A stretch of DNA of 57,761 bases from Solibacteraceae bacterium (GCA_021324015.1 JAJPJX010000053.1:1-57761), one strand, 5' to 3'; positions 44,939 to 54,906 are shown, numbered from the stretch's first letter. The notes: generated by a model not told the origin, from the sequence alone. Numbers and translations are program-made.

Positions 44939-46858
44939 TTATTGCAGCGCGATGGACACGGTGTTCGCGGCCTGGCCATCCACCGTCAGCACCACGCTCG
45001 CCGTTCCGCTGCCCCGCAGGCCCAGCGTCAATCCCACGTTCACCTGGTCCAAACCGGGGAAGTCCGGCTGCGGCCCTGCGTACAGCACCGGAACGTTCTG
45101 TCCCGCGATGGTCACCTGGACGCCTGCGAGCGAACTCCGATTGCGGATGCCCGTGCCGTAGAGGCTCAGGAACACGGGCGTATCCAGGCCCACGTCAATG
45201 GGTGTGACCGCGCATCTGCCGCCGCCGCACTGAAACACCTGCACGGACGCCTGCAAGCGCGGGTTCCCCGCGTTCGTGCGGATAGCGGTCGCCGCGGCCA
45301 CGCCGGAGCCGTTGCCGTTCATGGTGAACAGCGCCGGAGCCACATTCCGCACCATGGCGGTAGCGTAGAGCGCAGGCCCGCCGGCCCCGCCCACCGTGAA
45401 GGTGGCGAGGCCCGGCGCCGTTCCGTGCGGCACCAGGAAGTTGATCTGGCCTGGCGATACGTAGAGTAGGGCGGCGCTGCGCGCGGTTCCGGCGGCATCC
45501 TGTACCGTGAGGCTGACGCCGCCCAGGGACAGCGGGAGCGGCAGCCCGCCGGCCTGTCCGGGCTGCCCCGCCAAGTTCGATCCGTAGATCGAAGCGAGCG
45601 AGTCCGGCGCCACCGCGCCCAAAGGAGCCGCCGCCGGCTGGACCACGAAGGCCGGCCGCAACTCGTAATAGCGCGCCATCCAGTACGGCAGGATATAGTC
45701 GATGCCGGCCCCCTCAATGGTTCCCGATCCGGCGCTTGACAGTTGGAACGGGCTCCGCTGCCACAGAAAATCCGTAGGAGGCCGCAGCGGCACGGGCACC
45801 GGCTGGCAGGCCTGGCTTCCGCAAACCGCCACCACCCCGTGGAGATCCACCGCCGGGTCCCGCCGCGGCCTCTGGAGCCACTGGTCGAGCAAGGCCAGCG
45901 CCTCGCTATCCCGGGACCGGTCCGGACCGTTCAGAGCGCGGTCGATCATATCGAAAAAGGCGTTCTGATGAGGCGCCGTGTGATTGCGCAGGAGCGCGTA
46001 GGCGCCCGCGTACGCCAGGCCTGGGCTGTCGTCCAGCCGGATCAGGTTGTAGAAGTTGATGTAGTCCAGGTTGAACTTGAAATACGAGTCGTCGCTCGCC
46101 ACATCCACGGCGATGGGCGCGAGCACGCTGAGAGACAGGCTGCGCAAGTGATCGTAGGTTGCGGCGAAGTGGTCCGGGTTCACGTGCTTGCCCACCTGCG
46201 CGAACGCCAGCATCTGGTCGGGCCGGATCAGAAACACGGTGCTGATGCTGCCGTCCGGCATCACCACCAGCCAGCCGTGCTCGGTCAGAAAGTCCACCAG
46301 GCGCGTCACCAGTTGGCGGACGGAGCTTTTCACGCCCGGATCGTCCACCAGGTCGTAGGCTACGGCCAGCCCGAAGATCACTCCCGAATATTCATCCCGC
46401 GAGGTATTCCCGACCCAGATCGCCCCGGCCGCGCGGTTGGTGAAGATGCCGTTGTGCGCTTCCTCGCTCTGAATTCCGGCCGCGTACGGTGAGTTCGCGG
46501 GCACCAGGCAGCGCGCCAGCAGGTCCGTGCCGGTCACATCCACCAGGGATTGGATGCCGGCGATGGCACTCTTCAGATTGGCGAAGGCATCGGGCGAGCG
46601 GGTGACTGCATACCGAAAGGCTTCCGCCGCCAGGTAGTGTCCCGTCCAGATGGCCGAGTCGCCGCAGCGCGTGTATCCCACGATCTGATTGCTTTGCGGC
46701 GCGGCGAAGATGGGGTCGAGGATGGTGCCGAAGGGGAGGTGCCGCGCCTGGATGTTCGCCGAGATGGCCAGCGCGTCCGCTTCGGCCGCATAGCCGCGCA
46801 CTCCCACGGCCAGGAGACCCCACCAGACCAGTGCCGCGGCGCCGCTTCTCAGGTACAT
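44939..46858 (-). CDS. exported helical-toroid protein with TIGR03437 C-terminus
   Basis: 639 residues; AGGGGAAGGGG precedes the ATG. After a signal peptide, about 370 residues look like an alpha-helical toroid (IVGYTRCGDSAIWTGHYLAA, AHNGIFTNRAAGAIWVGN, RPDQMLAFAQVGKHVNPDHF). A TIGR03437-type domain ends the protein: APLGAVAPDSLASIYGSNLA, LLYVSPGQINFLVPHGTAPG, VGLTLGLRGSGTASVVLTVD. Function is unknown. It is the second protein of this type in the window. The lactonase gene lies 28 bp downstream. Confidence 0.82.
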   Translation of the reverse strand: MYLRSGAAALVWWGLLAVGVRGYAAEADALAISANIQARHLPFGTILDPIFAAPQSNQIVGYTRCGDSAIWTGHYLAAEAFRYAVTRSPDAFANLKSAIAGIQSLVDVTGTDLLARCLVPANSPYAAGIQSEEAHNGIFTNRAAGAIWVGNTSRDEYSGVIFGLAVAYDLVDDPGVKSSVRQLVTRLVDFLTEHGWLVVMPDGSISTVFLIRPDQMLAFAQVGKHVNPDHFAATYDHLRSLSLSVLAPIAVDVASDDSYFKFNLDYINFYNLIRLDDSPGLAYAGAYALLRNHTAPHQNAFFDMIDRALNGPDRSRDSEALALLDQWLQRPRRDPAVDLHGVVAVCGSQACQPVPVPLRPPTDFLWQRSPFQLSSAGSGTIEGAGIDYILPYWMARYYELRPAFVVQPAAAPLGAVAPDSLASIYGSNLAGQPGQAGGLPLPLSLGGVSLTVQDAAGTARSAALLYVSPGQINFLVPHGTAPGLATFTVGGAGGPALYATAMVRNVAPALFTMNGNGSGVAAATAIRTNAGNPRLQASVQVFQCGGGRCAVTPIDVGLDTPVFLSLYGTGIRNRSSLAGVQVTIAGQNVPVLYAGPQPDFPGLDQVNVGLTLGLRGSGTASVVLTVDGQAANTVSIALQ

Positions 46859-46982
46859 CGCGCCCCTTCCCCTCTATTTTCCGACGGAAGGGACGTTTTC
46901 GTCCCCATCGACGCCGGGAGACAGTACCACTCCCCACCAACCGCGCCCGCCACCGCGCTATGCTGTGGGCAGGGAGGCTTCG

Positions 46983-47660
46983 ATGCGCAAGCTCCTGATT
47001 TACGTCCTATGGGTCGGGCTGGCAGCCGCCTGCTTCGCGCAAGGCCGCGGGGGTTCCCACGGTGGCGGTGGCGGCCATGCCTTTGGCGGTCATTCCTTTA
47101 GCGGCGGACACGGGTACGGCGGAGGCGGCTTCTCCGGCCACTCGGGCGGCTGGTCTCGCGGATATTCGGGTTCCCGCGGCTATTACGGCGGGGGATCCCG
47201 AGGCTACTACGGCGGCGGATCCCGCGGCTATTATGGCGGTTCCCGCGGCTACTATGGCGGGGGCCGCGGCTATTACGGCGGGGGCCGCGGCTATTACGGC
47301 GGGGGCCGCGGCTATTACGGCGGCTATCGTGGCTATTACGGCGGCTACTATGGGTATCCGTACTGGGGCGGCTCGTGGATCGGGTTCGGCTTAGGATTCG
47401 GCTACGATCCCTGGTTCTATTGGCCGGACTACTACTACGGCTATCCCTATCCCTACTACTATCCGGCGTATCCGTATTCCTACGGGTATTCGTATGACCC
47501 GTATGCCTACGGATCCTCCAGCGCCGATCCCCCGGCGAATCCGGCGGCGGCGCAGCCCCCACCGGCGGCACAGCCCCGCACCTACTCCCGCCCTGCCCCT
47601 CCGGCGCAGGCGCGCGCTAACTACGTAGGCGACGGGGTGTGGCACCGCTTCGGCGAATAG
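46983..47660 (+). CDS. exported Gly/Tyr-rich repeat protein
   Basis: 225 residues from the ATG at 46983, with AGGGAGG 5 nt upstream. After a signal peptide (LIYVLWVGLAAACFAQG) comes a His/Gly segment, then SRGYYGGG/RGYYGGGRGYYGG units, a Tyr/Pro-rich stretch (YYYGYPYPYYYPAYPY) and a short end (NYVGDGVWHRFGE). The composition resembles surface or matrix proteins. No enzyme motif is present. It could be adhesive or RNA-like-phase forming; this is unsupported by motif. Confidence 0.7.
   Translation: MRKLLIYVLWVGLAAACFAQGRGGSHGGGGGHAFGGHSFSGGHGYGGGGFSGHSGGWSRGYSGSRGYYGGGSRGYYGGGSRGYYGGSRGYYGGGRGYYGGGRGYYGGGRGYYGGYRGYYGGYYGYPYWGGSWIGFGLGFGYDPWFYWPDYYYGYPYPYYYPAYPYSYGYSYDPYAYGSSSADPPANPAAAQPPPAAQPRTYSRPAPPAQARANYVGDGVWHRFGE
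47175..47350 (+). repeat. 21-bp tandem repeat encoding RGYYGGG
   Basis: Three identical copies of CGCGGCTATTACGGCGGGGG plus C stand in a row, flanked by five or so diverged versions with SRGYYGGG or RGYYGGY. Exact copies suggest recent slippage or gene conversion. Confidence 0.8.
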
Positions 47661-47699
47661 CGCGGTCAGAGCGGGGCGGTCGAGCCGGCCGCCGAGAGA

Positions 47700-50324
47700 T
47701 TAGTGGGGTATCGTTTTGGGGACGGCTCCGGCGCCGCCGTCGCCGGGGCCGAGTTCCAGGGCTTGCAGCATGGCCTCGGCATGCGGCCCGCTCTCGGGAT
47801 CGGCGGCCAGGCGGATCTCGATGATGCCGTTTTTGGGTTGGATGTTGTTGTAGACCAGATCGACGGGCGTGTTCATGGCTCCCGCCGTGGCATAGACATC
47901 GAAGCCTTCCAATATTTTGCGCCCGTTGATCCAGATGGTCATGGCACGCTCGCGGGGCCGGTCGTATTGGGTCTCGGCGAATTTCAGCCGCAGGTGATAC
48001 GTGCCCGGGCCGGCCGTCAGCGGGATGCGGAAATCGGGGTAGTGGACGCCGTAACGGTAGAGTTCCTGGTCCCGCGCGTTGCGCCCGCCGATGAAGACCG
48101 CCTGGCGCATGGTCCACCAGGTCTTGGCCACGGCGTCGGTGAGGTGGCCCGTGCGCACGATCACCTCCGTGCCGGGGCGCCAGGCCTGGCCCGCCGCATC
48201 CACGTAATCTTTCCGGCCGGTGTAGCCGAACAGGAGGCGCTGCGGGCCGGTGGGGCCGCCGCCCTCGCCGAAGCCGCCGGCGCCCGCGGCTTCCGAGGAC
48301 TGCGCGCCCTCGACATAGACCTCCGCGCCCTGGGAGATCGGGTTGCCGCCGCCGCGCGCCACTACGCGCAGGACATGCGGCCCGTTCTCGAGGCCGTTGC
48401 GGTAGTAGAGGATCTGGCGGTGGACCTCGACCGGGCTGTAGCAATCGATGGGCACGAGTTGCCGGAAGTCGTCCACGTAGACGTCCGCCAGGCCGCCGAG
48501 GAGACCGGCGGCGCCGACCAGGCGCACCTGGTTGCCGCGAAACCGGTAGGTGACGGCGGCGCCGCGCTCGGCCGTTACGTGCATGGCGCCGTCCAGTGAC
48601 TCACGGTTGGAGCGCTCGCTCCAGCGGCCTTCGAAGCTCAACTGGCGCCCGGCCGCCTCGGTCTGGGGATCCGGCCCGCTCACGGCGATTTCGGTTGCGC
48701 CATCGTGCCGGATGCTGACGAGCGAATCGCCTCCGGCGAGGGCGCGCACGGTGTAGCCGTTCGCCGAGAGATCCTGGCGCGCGGCCAGGGACTTGCCTCC
48801 CGCCGTGATGGCAGCCGGGGCGTAGGCCAGCCGCAGCACATCCACGGCGGGAGCCGGGGCGTCGAAGGTCCGATAGGCGATCCGGCCCTTGCCGTAAACC
48901 ACGCGTTGCACCACACCGGAGGAGCGCACCAGGTGGTTTTCCCGGCTGGCGCCGGTGATTTCCGGCAACCAGGCCATGGTACGCAGTACATACTTCAAGG
49001 CCATGGGGTGGGCAATTTTGAACCAGGTGCGGTTTACGTACACGCCGCCATCGATCAGATCCATGCTCCAGCCGTCGGCCTGCGGATCATACGTGGCCAG
49101 CAATTGCGAGCGCCTCGCCATTTCGCGCGCCCATTCGTTATCGGCCTCGACGCCATACCGCGCGAAGGAGGCCGCCAGCTCCATGGGGCTGTACCAGAGG
49201 GAGCGGCCGCAGCAGCCCGAAGACTCGGGATAGGCCCAGGCGCCGTGGAACACGTCCGCGTTGGATGCGGGCGAGACACTGGCGTGCGTGATGAAGAGGG
49301 ACAGAATATTGCGCACGTCGTTGCGCCAGTTGGGAAAGACGTCCTGGTGGTCCATCATGTACTGCACGGGGTACTCGGTGCCGAACAGGTCCTGCACGGG
49401 GCACTCCCAGTCCCAGAAATTGCGGCCCCAGGTGTCTTTGAGGTACCAGGCAGGCAGGAGCGCATCGCGCAGCCAGGCGCGGCCAGCGTCGCGCGCCGCC
49501 ACCAACTCCTGGTTTCGGCCGCTGTATCCGGTGCGGATCAACTCATCCAGGAACGCCAGCACGATGGCCACGCCGCCGGTCTGGATATCGTTCATGCCGC
49601 GGCCGGAGGCGTTGTTGGCGTAGCGTCCCCAGGGCGCGGCTCCGGGCTCGCGGCTGCGGTTTTCGGCCAGCAGGTCCGCCCAGTGTTTGGCGGCCTCATA
49701 CGGGCGCGTGTTGCCGGTCATCTCGTAGGCGCGCACGAATTCCAGGCCCACCTGCGCGAGGTTATCCAGTTGGATCTTGCCCTGGCCCACAGTGAGATCG
49801 TCGCTCGCGCCCAGCCGGCAGCGGCCGTAATGCGTCCCGAAGGTGGGGACGCTGATGAGCATGCGGGGCCAGCCGTGGGTTTCATCCGTCTGGCAGTAGC
49901 CGATCAGGTAGTCGGCCATCTCGGCCATGGGACTGAAGACCGCAGGGTCGCCTGTGTACATGTAGTAGTCGATGAGGCTGCCGATGATGTAGGAGGCGCG
50001 CTGCCCCAGATCGCCGTCGTCCCAATCCCGCGGATGGGCCGGGCTGATGCGGCCGTCCTGGTCGATGCTCCAGTGGCCGTTGAAGACGTATTCCGGCGCC
50101 GTCATCACGGCCTTGTCCTTGCCGGCCCAGGGATAACGCTTGAGCGTCTCGGCGGCGATGCGCACGCGGTAGTCGTATTGGCCGTTCTGGCCCTTATACC
50201 AGGGGGCGATCACGCCGTAGCGGTCCGCCTCGGCGGGATGGCCGAAATAGTGCGGCAAGGTCTCCGCCGCCCCTGCGGGCAACAAGGCGAGCAGGCACAG
50301 ACAGCCGGCAGCCGGAAGCTTCAC
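47700..50324 (-). CDS. exported glycosidase-like protein, six-hairpin barrel plus malectin-like domains
   Basis: 874 residues from a GTG at 50324 with GGAGGT 6 nt upstream. The N-terminal half is an (alpha/alpha)6-type barrel: PAEADRYGVIAPWYKGQNGQ, ASYIIGSLIDYYMYTGDPAV, WGRNFWDWECPVQDLFGTEY, FHGAWAYPESSGCCGRSLWY. The C-terminal half is beta-rich with a malectin-like end (RLKFAETQYDRPRERAMTIW, INGRKILEGFDVYATAGA). This fits exported polysaccharide-acting enzymes such as arabinofuranosidase-like families. Catalytic residues cannot be named with confidence. It diverges from the gene at 50390. Confidence 0.72.
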   Translation of the reverse strand: MKLPAAGCLCLLALLPAGAAETLPHYFGHPAEADRYGVIAPWYKGQNGQYDYRVRIAAETLKRYPWAGKDKAVMTAPEYVFNGHWSIDQDGRISPAHPRDWDDGDLGQRASYIIGSLIDYYMYTGDPAVFSPMAEMADYLIGYCQTDETHGWPRMLISVPTFGTHYGRCRLGASDDLTVGQGKIQLDNLAQVGLEFVRAYEMTGNTRPYEAAKHWADLLAENRSREPGAAPWGRYANNASGRGMNDIQTGGVAIVLAFLDELIRTGYSGRNQELVAARDAGRAWLRDALLPAWYLKDTWGRNFWDWECPVQDLFGTEYPVQYMMDHQDVFPNWRNDVRNILSLFITHASVSPASNADVFHGAWAYPESSGCCGRSLWYSPMELAASFARYGVEADNEWAREMARRSQLLATYDPQADGWSMDLIDGGVYVNRTWFKIAHPMALKYVLRTMAWLPEITGASRENHLVRSSGVVQRVVYGKGRIAYRTFDAPAPAVDVLRLAYAPAAITAGGKSLAARQDLSANGYTVRALAGGDSLVSIRHDGATEIAVSGPDPQTEAAGRQLSFEGRWSERSNRESLDGAMHVTAERGAAVTYRFRGNQVRLVGAAGLLGGLADVYVDDFRQLVPIDCYSPVEVHRQILYYRNGLENGPHVLRVVARGGGNPISQGAEVYVEGAQSSEAAGAGGFGEGGGPTGPQRLLFGYTGRKDYVDAAGQAWRPGTEVIVRTGHLTDAVAKTWWTMRQAVFIGGRNARDQELYRYGVHYPDFRIPLTAGPGTYHLRLKFAETQYDRPRERAMTIWINGRKILEGFDVYATAGAMNTPVDLVYNNIQPKNGIIEIRLAADPESGPHAEAMLQALELGPGDGGAGAVPKTIPH

Positions 50325-50389
50325 TGGTTCACCTCCATGAGCCCGGTACGAAAGTTCGGAAAAAGACGGGCTTCCGCGCTATTTTAACC

Positions 50390-52495
50390 ATGATGGCGCT
50401 GAAACTCACTACGCAATGCGCCGCGAGCATGGCCCTCGCGGCGGGCATCGCCTTGGGGGCGGGCGATGTCTCGCTGCGGCTCAACGGCCTGGAGATCGCC
50501 CTGAACGGGGAGACCGGGGGCATCGTGTGGCTGGCGTATCCGCCGGCCGGCGAATTTCTGGCGGCCGGCACGAAGGATGCGGGCCTGCTGGACGTGGCCT
50601 ATCCGGTGGAAAGCTTCGGCCCGATGCGCCTGGCGACCCGGTTCTCGCGCGCGCAGATCACCCGCACAGGGGAAGGCGCCGTAATCGTGTGGGACCCGCT
50701 GGGGCCCAGCCGCCGCGGGGTGGCGCTGCCCTCCGGACATGTGACGGCGCGAGTGACGCTGCGCGCCGCCGAAGACGGGCGCTCGGTGGTGCTGACCTGC
50801 CGCATCGAGAACCGCTCCGCCGCGCCGGTGCCGCAGGTGATGTTCCCCGACCTGGAGGGCTTGGAGCCGGTGGACGGCCTGGAGCACACGCGCATCCGTT
50901 TCGCCGCCGGCACGGTCGAACCGTTCGCCGGTCCGGTGAAGCCGAAGGATGCCGCGCCGTTTTATATCGACCGTGGCTGGAAGCATTACCCCGCCTCCGG
51001 CTATTACGGCATGAACGCGCTGCGCTGGCTGGATTTCGGTGGCCCGCGCGGCGGGCTGAGCGTGTTTCAGAAGAAGTGGGGCACGGATGACGAACCGGAC
51101 GTGCGCACGGCGCGCACGGAAGCCGCCCCGTCCCGCCTGCGCCTGTTGTGGGAGCACCGCGCCCGCATCGCGCCGGGAGCGAGTTGGGAAAGCGGCGAGT
51201 TCTGGCTCACGCCGCACCGGGGCGGCTGGGCCAAAGGCGTCGAGGTCTACCGCGAGTGGGTGCGGCGCGGGAATCCTCAGCGGGAATTGCCGCGGCACAT
51301 TCGCGACGGGCTGGGCTTCCAGTCCATCTGGATGATGCAGGAGTTGGAGAGCGATGCGGCCCGGGCGGCCTTCCGGTTTGCCGATTTGCCGCGGGTGGCC
51401 GAGGACGCCAAAGCGCACGGGCTGACGGAAATCGTGCCCTGGGGCTGGTGCCGCTACTTCCGCATTCCGATTCCCTTGCGGACCGAACTGGGAAGCCAGG
51501 AGGATTTGCTGGAGGGCATCCGCCGCGCGCGGGCCATGGGCGTCAACGTGGCCCCGTTCGTCAGCATCCACAACCTGATGCCGGAGGGCGCGCAACGCTA
51601 CGGGGGAAAGGCGGGCAGCGGAAACTGGACCTACCATCCCGAGTTGATTCCCAATTTCCGGCCGTTCTACGATAACGAGCTTACTGGAACCTGGATCGAC
51701 AGCGGCAACCTGGAGTGGCAGCACGCCGTGGCGGCCGAACTGGAGCGCTGGGTGAACCTGGGGCTGGCCTCGATGAGTTGGGACCAGTTTTCCAACCGGG
51801 ACGACGCGAACCGCACCACCGGCATGGTGGCGCTGGTCGAAAAGGTGCGGGCAGCGGCGCGCGCCAGAGATCCGCAATCTACTTTTTCGGGCGAATCCAT
51901 CCGCCCGGGCAGCATGGAGGCGGACGGCGCGGTGCTGGACTACACCTGGAACTGGGTGGATTATGTGGATGCCGGCCCGCTCGTGAACCTGCTGCGGGCG
52001 CCGCGGCTAAACTGCAACGTGGAGGACTCGCCCCTGGTGGTGCGGAAGTGTTTCGCCGAAAACCTGTTCCTGAACGTGATGCCGCGCCGGCCGGACCAGC
52101 CCAATGGCACGGCGCTGGTGAGCGAGCAGCCGGCGCTGGCGGCCGCGCTGCGGGAGGCGGCCGCCCTGCGGCGGCAATTCCTGCCCTACTTCACCGAGGG
52201 TACGGCGTTGGGCGACTCCGTCGTGGAGGATGGCACGGCGGGCTTCGTACGGGGCTACCAAATGGGGAACCGCCTGCTGATCCTGACGCTCAACGACCGA
52301 GCGGAGGCGCGGGCGATCGGATTCCGGACGGATCTGAGCTTGTGGCTACCGGCGGGGGCGGGCTACACGGTGCGTACGTACGATGCCGCGGGCCGGCTGA
52401 CCGGAGAGCGGCCGGCCGCCGGGGCGGAGCAGGTGTTGGTGACGCCGGCGCTCGCGCCCGCGCAGCTTGCCGTGTTCGAGGTGCAGGCGCCGTGA
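50390..52495 (+). CDS. exported TIM-barrel glycoside-hydrolase-like protein (DUF6259-like)
   Basis: 701 residues with a hydrophobic leader (CAASMALAAGIALGAG). A beta-sandwich N-terminus (residues about 25-290) precedes a TIM barrel with FQSIWMMQELESDAARAAFR, EIVPWGWCRYFRIPIP, NVAPFVSIHNLMPEGAQRYG and ASMSWDQFSNRDDANRT. D and E residues in SMSWDQF and FSGESIRPG are catalytic candidates. The C-terminus is a beta domain. The layout is like alpha-galactosidase-clan enzymes. The downstream TPR gene starts within its stop (GTGA). Confidence 0.7.
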   Translation: MMALKLTTQCAASMALAAGIALGAGDVSLRLNGLEIALNGETGGIVWLAYPPAGEFLAAGTKDAGLLDVAYPVESFGPMRLATRFSRAQITRTGEGAVIVWDPLGPSRRGVALPSGHVTARVTLRAAEDGRSVVLTCRIENRSAAPVPQVMFPDLEGLEPVDGLEHTRIRFAAGTVEPFAGPVKPKDAAPFYIDRGWKHYPASGYYGMNALRWLDFGGPRGGLSVFQKKWGTDDEPDVRTARTEAAPSRLRLLWEHRARIAPGASWESGEFWLTPHRGGWAKGVEVYREWVRRGNPQRELPRHIRDGLGFQSIWMMQELESDAARAAFRFADLPRVAEDAKAHGLTEIVPWGWCRYFRIPIPLRTELGSQEDLLEGIRRARAMGVNVAPFVSIHNLMPEGAQRYGGKAGSGNWTYHPELIPNFRPFYDNELTGTWIDSGNLEWQHAVAAELERWVNLGLASMSWDQFSNRDDANRTTGMVALVEKVRAAARARDPQSTFSGESIRPGSMEADGAVLDYTWNWVDYVDAGPLVNLLRAPRLNCNVEDSPLVVRKCFAENLFLNVMPRRPDQPNGTALVSEQPALAAALREAAALRRQFLPYFTEGTALGDSVVEDGTAGFVRGYQMGNRLLILTLNDRAEARAIGFRTDLSLWLPAGAGYTVRTYDAAGRLTGERPAAGAEQVLVTPALAPAQLAVFEVQAP

Positions 52496-53643
52496 GCCGT
52501 GCGGCGGCCTGCTTGTGCCTGTTGGCGGGCCTGGCCGCGGCCCAAGCCGCCGATTCCTGGAAGGCGGTCTACAATCGGGGCGCGGAGGCGCTGGAGCGCG
52601 GCGAACCGCGGGAGGCCGCGGCGGAGTTCGAGAAGGCGCTGGGGCTCGCGCCGGGCAACGCCGGGGTGCTGCACGGGTTGATGACGGCGGAACTGGCCGC
52701 AGGACGCATCGGCGCGGCACTGGAGGCCAGCGGGAAGCTGCTCACGCGGCTGCGCGAGGGAGGCGGCGACTTCGCTCTCTCGATGGCGGCGGCGCAGGCT
52801 CTGGCGGCGCACGGACAACTTGCCGGAGCCGCCGAGTTCTATAAGCTGGCCCAGCAGCACGCTCCGGCGGCGATCGACGGACGCCCGAGCGCCGTGTATT
52901 TCGACAACCTCTTCGCCGCGCTGTTCGCGCAGATGAAGCAGGGCGGCGAGGCGGTGGCGCGGCTGGAGCGCCTGGCCGCGGCCGAGCCGCAGGAGCCCGC
53001 ACACGTTTATCAACTGGGCCTGATGCTGATCCAGACGGCGAGGTTCGGCCGCGCGTACGACACGATGCAGCGGGGGGTGGAGCGCTTCCCGGCTTCGTTT
53101 GAAGTGCAACTGGCGTACGCGCTGTCCTGTTACTTCTCCGGCCGGAACGAGCAGGCCGAAGCGGCTTACCGGCGGCTCACTGAAATGCGCCCGGCTTCCG
53201 CGCAGCCATACTTCGCGCTGGGCAACTTCTATGCCGATACGGGCCGGGACAGCGAAGCCGCCGCGGCGTTCGCGCGCGCGGTGAAGCTCGAGCCGGGCCA
53301 ATTCCTGAACCAGTACATGTACGGCGTGGAACTATACCGGACGCAGAAGATCGCGCCTGCGGAAGCCAGTCTACGACGGGCGGTGGAACTGAATCCGGGA
53401 CACGCGGATTCACACTACTGGTTGGGCAAGGTGTATCTGGCGGAGGACCGCGCGGCCCGGGCGCTGGGGGAATTCGAAGAAGCGGTCAAGCTCGAGCCCA
53501 AGCACATCGGGGCGTATTACCAGCTCGCGCTGCTCTACCAGCGCCGGGGCGAAAAAGAAAAGGCCCGGGAAGCGCTCCGCCGCCGAGGGGAACTGATGCA
53601 GCAGTTGCACCAGGGCATCGTGGCGGAGCGCATGACGCAGTAA
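52492..53643 (+). CDS. exported TPR-repeat protein
   Basis: 383 residues from a GTG overlapping the previous stop (GTGA). A signal peptide (AACLCLLAGLAAAQA) precedes about eight TPR units, for example AVYNRGAEALERGEPREAAA, AYRRLTEMRPASAQPYFALG and SHYWLGKVYLAEDRAARALG. TPR proteins scaffold complexes; translational coupling to the glycosidase-like gene suggests it acts with that enzyme outside the cytoplasm. A REP copy follows 1 nt after the stop. Confidence 0.85.
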   Translation: MSRAAACLCLLAGLAAAQAADSWKAVYNRGAEALERGEPREAAAEFEKALGLAPGNAGVLHGLMTAELAAGRIGAALEASGKLLTRLREGGGDFALSMAAAQALAAHGQLAGAAEFYKLAQQHAPAAIDGRPSAVYFDNLFAALFAQMKQGGEAVARLERLAAAEPQEPAHVYQLGLMLIQTARFGRAYDTMQRGVERFPASFEVQLAYALSCYFSGRNEQAEAAYRRLTEMRPASAQPYFALGNFYADTGRDSEAAAAFARAVKLEPGQFLNQYMYGVELYRTQKIAPAEASLRRAVELNPGHADSHYWLGKVYLAEDRAARALGEFEEAVKLEPKHIGAYYQLALLYQRRGEKEKAREALRRRGELMQQLHQGIVAERMTQ

Positions 53644-53644
53644 G

Positions 53645-53670
53645 AACCGCTCCCTGCGGTCGCGGCTCAG
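53645..53670 (+). repeat. REP-like palindromic repeat, copy E
   Basis: AACCGCTCCCTGCGGTCGCG followed by GCTCAG, a slightly shortened copy of the dispersed element. It lies between the convergent stops of the TPR gene (53643) and the lactonase-like gene (53667), overlapping the latter's end. Confidence 0.65.
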
Positions 53671-54896
53671 CTCAGGAAGGCGATCGAAGAGGGGCTTCCC
53701 ACGCCGTTGTAGAGGCCGGTTTGGGTGAGAAGGCCGGTTGTGCGATCGATCTTCAGGATACCGATGTTGTCGCTGCGCTGGTTCAGCACGTACATGTAGC
53801 TGCCACTTGGTTCGATGCCGAAGCTGCGCGGATAGTCGCCGCCGGTGGACGTTTCGCCCAGCAGCGCGAGGCCGCCGGTCGAGTTGATGGAGAAGACCGC
53901 GATGGTATCGTGCAGGCGGTTGGCGCCGTACACGAAGTTGCCATCCGCGGAGACGGCCACCTCGGAGGTGTAGTTTGTGCCCAGGAATCCCATGGGCAGC
54001 GTGGAGAGGATCTGCTGGGGCTGCAAGCTCCCGCTGACCGGGTCGAACTGCATGAAGGCCAAGCTGGAGGCTTCCTCATTGATGATGTAGCACCAGCGGC
54101 CGTTGGGGTGGAAAGCGAAATGCCGCGGTCCCGCGCCCAAAGAGGCGGCGATGGACGGCGGATTGGCCGGGGTGAGGGTGCCGGAGGTGGTATTGAACTG
54201 CCAGACGTAAATGCGGTCGCCACCCAGGTCGGTGCCAATCACCCACTTGCCGGAGGGATCGGTGGCGGCCATGTGCGCGTGATGCGCGTCGTGGCCGCTG
54301 ATCGCAAAGCTGCCGAACGGCGCTTCGACAGGGTGCAGCGGGCCAAGCGGACCCGAGAGGGTCTCGACGTCGGTGGCCGCACCCAGCGCTCCGGTGTTCG
54401 GATCGAACGGGATCACGGAGATGGTTCCGCCGCCGTAGTTGGACACCAGCACGTAGTTGCCGGAGCCGGCGACGCTGATGTGCGCGGGCCCCGCGCCATG
54501 CGAACTGACCACGTTGACCGGGGTCAGATCGCCGGTCGCGCGGTTGACCGTAAAGGCAGTCACCGAGCCGTCGCTCTTACTGCCGTTGTAATTCGAGATC
54601 TCGTTGACCGCGAAGAGGAACTTTTTGGATGCATCGAAGGCGATCGAGGACGGGTTGGTGGTCCCCGTGACGGCCTTGACCATCGTGAGGCTGCCATCGG
54701 CGGGATTCACGCTGAGGATGTGAATACCCAGCCCGTTGGGCGTGTAAGTGCCGATATAGGCTAGGACGGAACCGGCTTGTTGCGCAAATGCAGGGCGCGC
54801 CAGGCGGCCGAAAGCGAGCGCCGCGGCGCCCTTCAACAGGTCGCGGCGAGAGCAGACGGAGAGGGAAGGATGCGGAACGTGTGGTTTCAAGTTCAT
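53667..54896 (-). CDS. Tat-exported lactonase-family beta-propeller (paralogue 2)
   Basis: 409 residues with a twin-arginine signal (CSRRDLLKGAAALAFGRLAR). Propeller blades (AYIGTYTPNGLGIHILSVNP, GAGPAHISVAGSGNYVLVSN, YGGGTISVIPFDPNTG, GAGPRHFAFHPNGRWCYIIN, RSFGIEPSGSYMYVLNQRSD) match the bacterial lactonase/6-phosphogluconolactonase-like family PF10282. The probable role is hydrolysis of a lactone or ligand binding in the periplasm. It starts 10 bp after the stop of a near-identical paralogue at 54907, so both should be on one transcript. Confidence 0.9.
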   Translation of the reverse strand: MNLKPHVPHPSLSVCSRRDLLKGAAALAFGRLARPAFAQQAGSVLAYIGTYTPNGLGIHILSVNPADGSLTMVKAVTGTTNPSSIAFDASKKFLFAVNEISNYNGSKSDGSVTAFTVNRATGDLTPVNVVSSHGAGPAHISVAGSGNYVLVSNYGGGTISVIPFDPNTGALGAATDVETLSGPLGPLHPVEAPFGSFAISGHDAHHAHMAATDPSGKWVIGTDLGGDRIYVWQFNTTSGTLTPANPPSIAASLGAGPRHFAFHPNGRWCYIINEEASSLAFMQFDPVSGSLQPQQILSTLPMGFLGTNYTSEVAVSADGNFVYGANRLHDTIAVFSINSTGGLALLGETSTGGDYPRSFGIEPSGSYMYVLNQRSDNIGILKIDRTTGLLTQTGLYNGVGSPSSIAFLS

Positions 54897-54906
54897 CCCT
54901 CCGGAT

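Noticed and set aside
48705-50387. 560-codon plus-strand frame opposite the glycosidase-like gene
   Set aside because: No recognisable domain, low-complexity composition, fully antisense to a gene with signal peptide and RBS.
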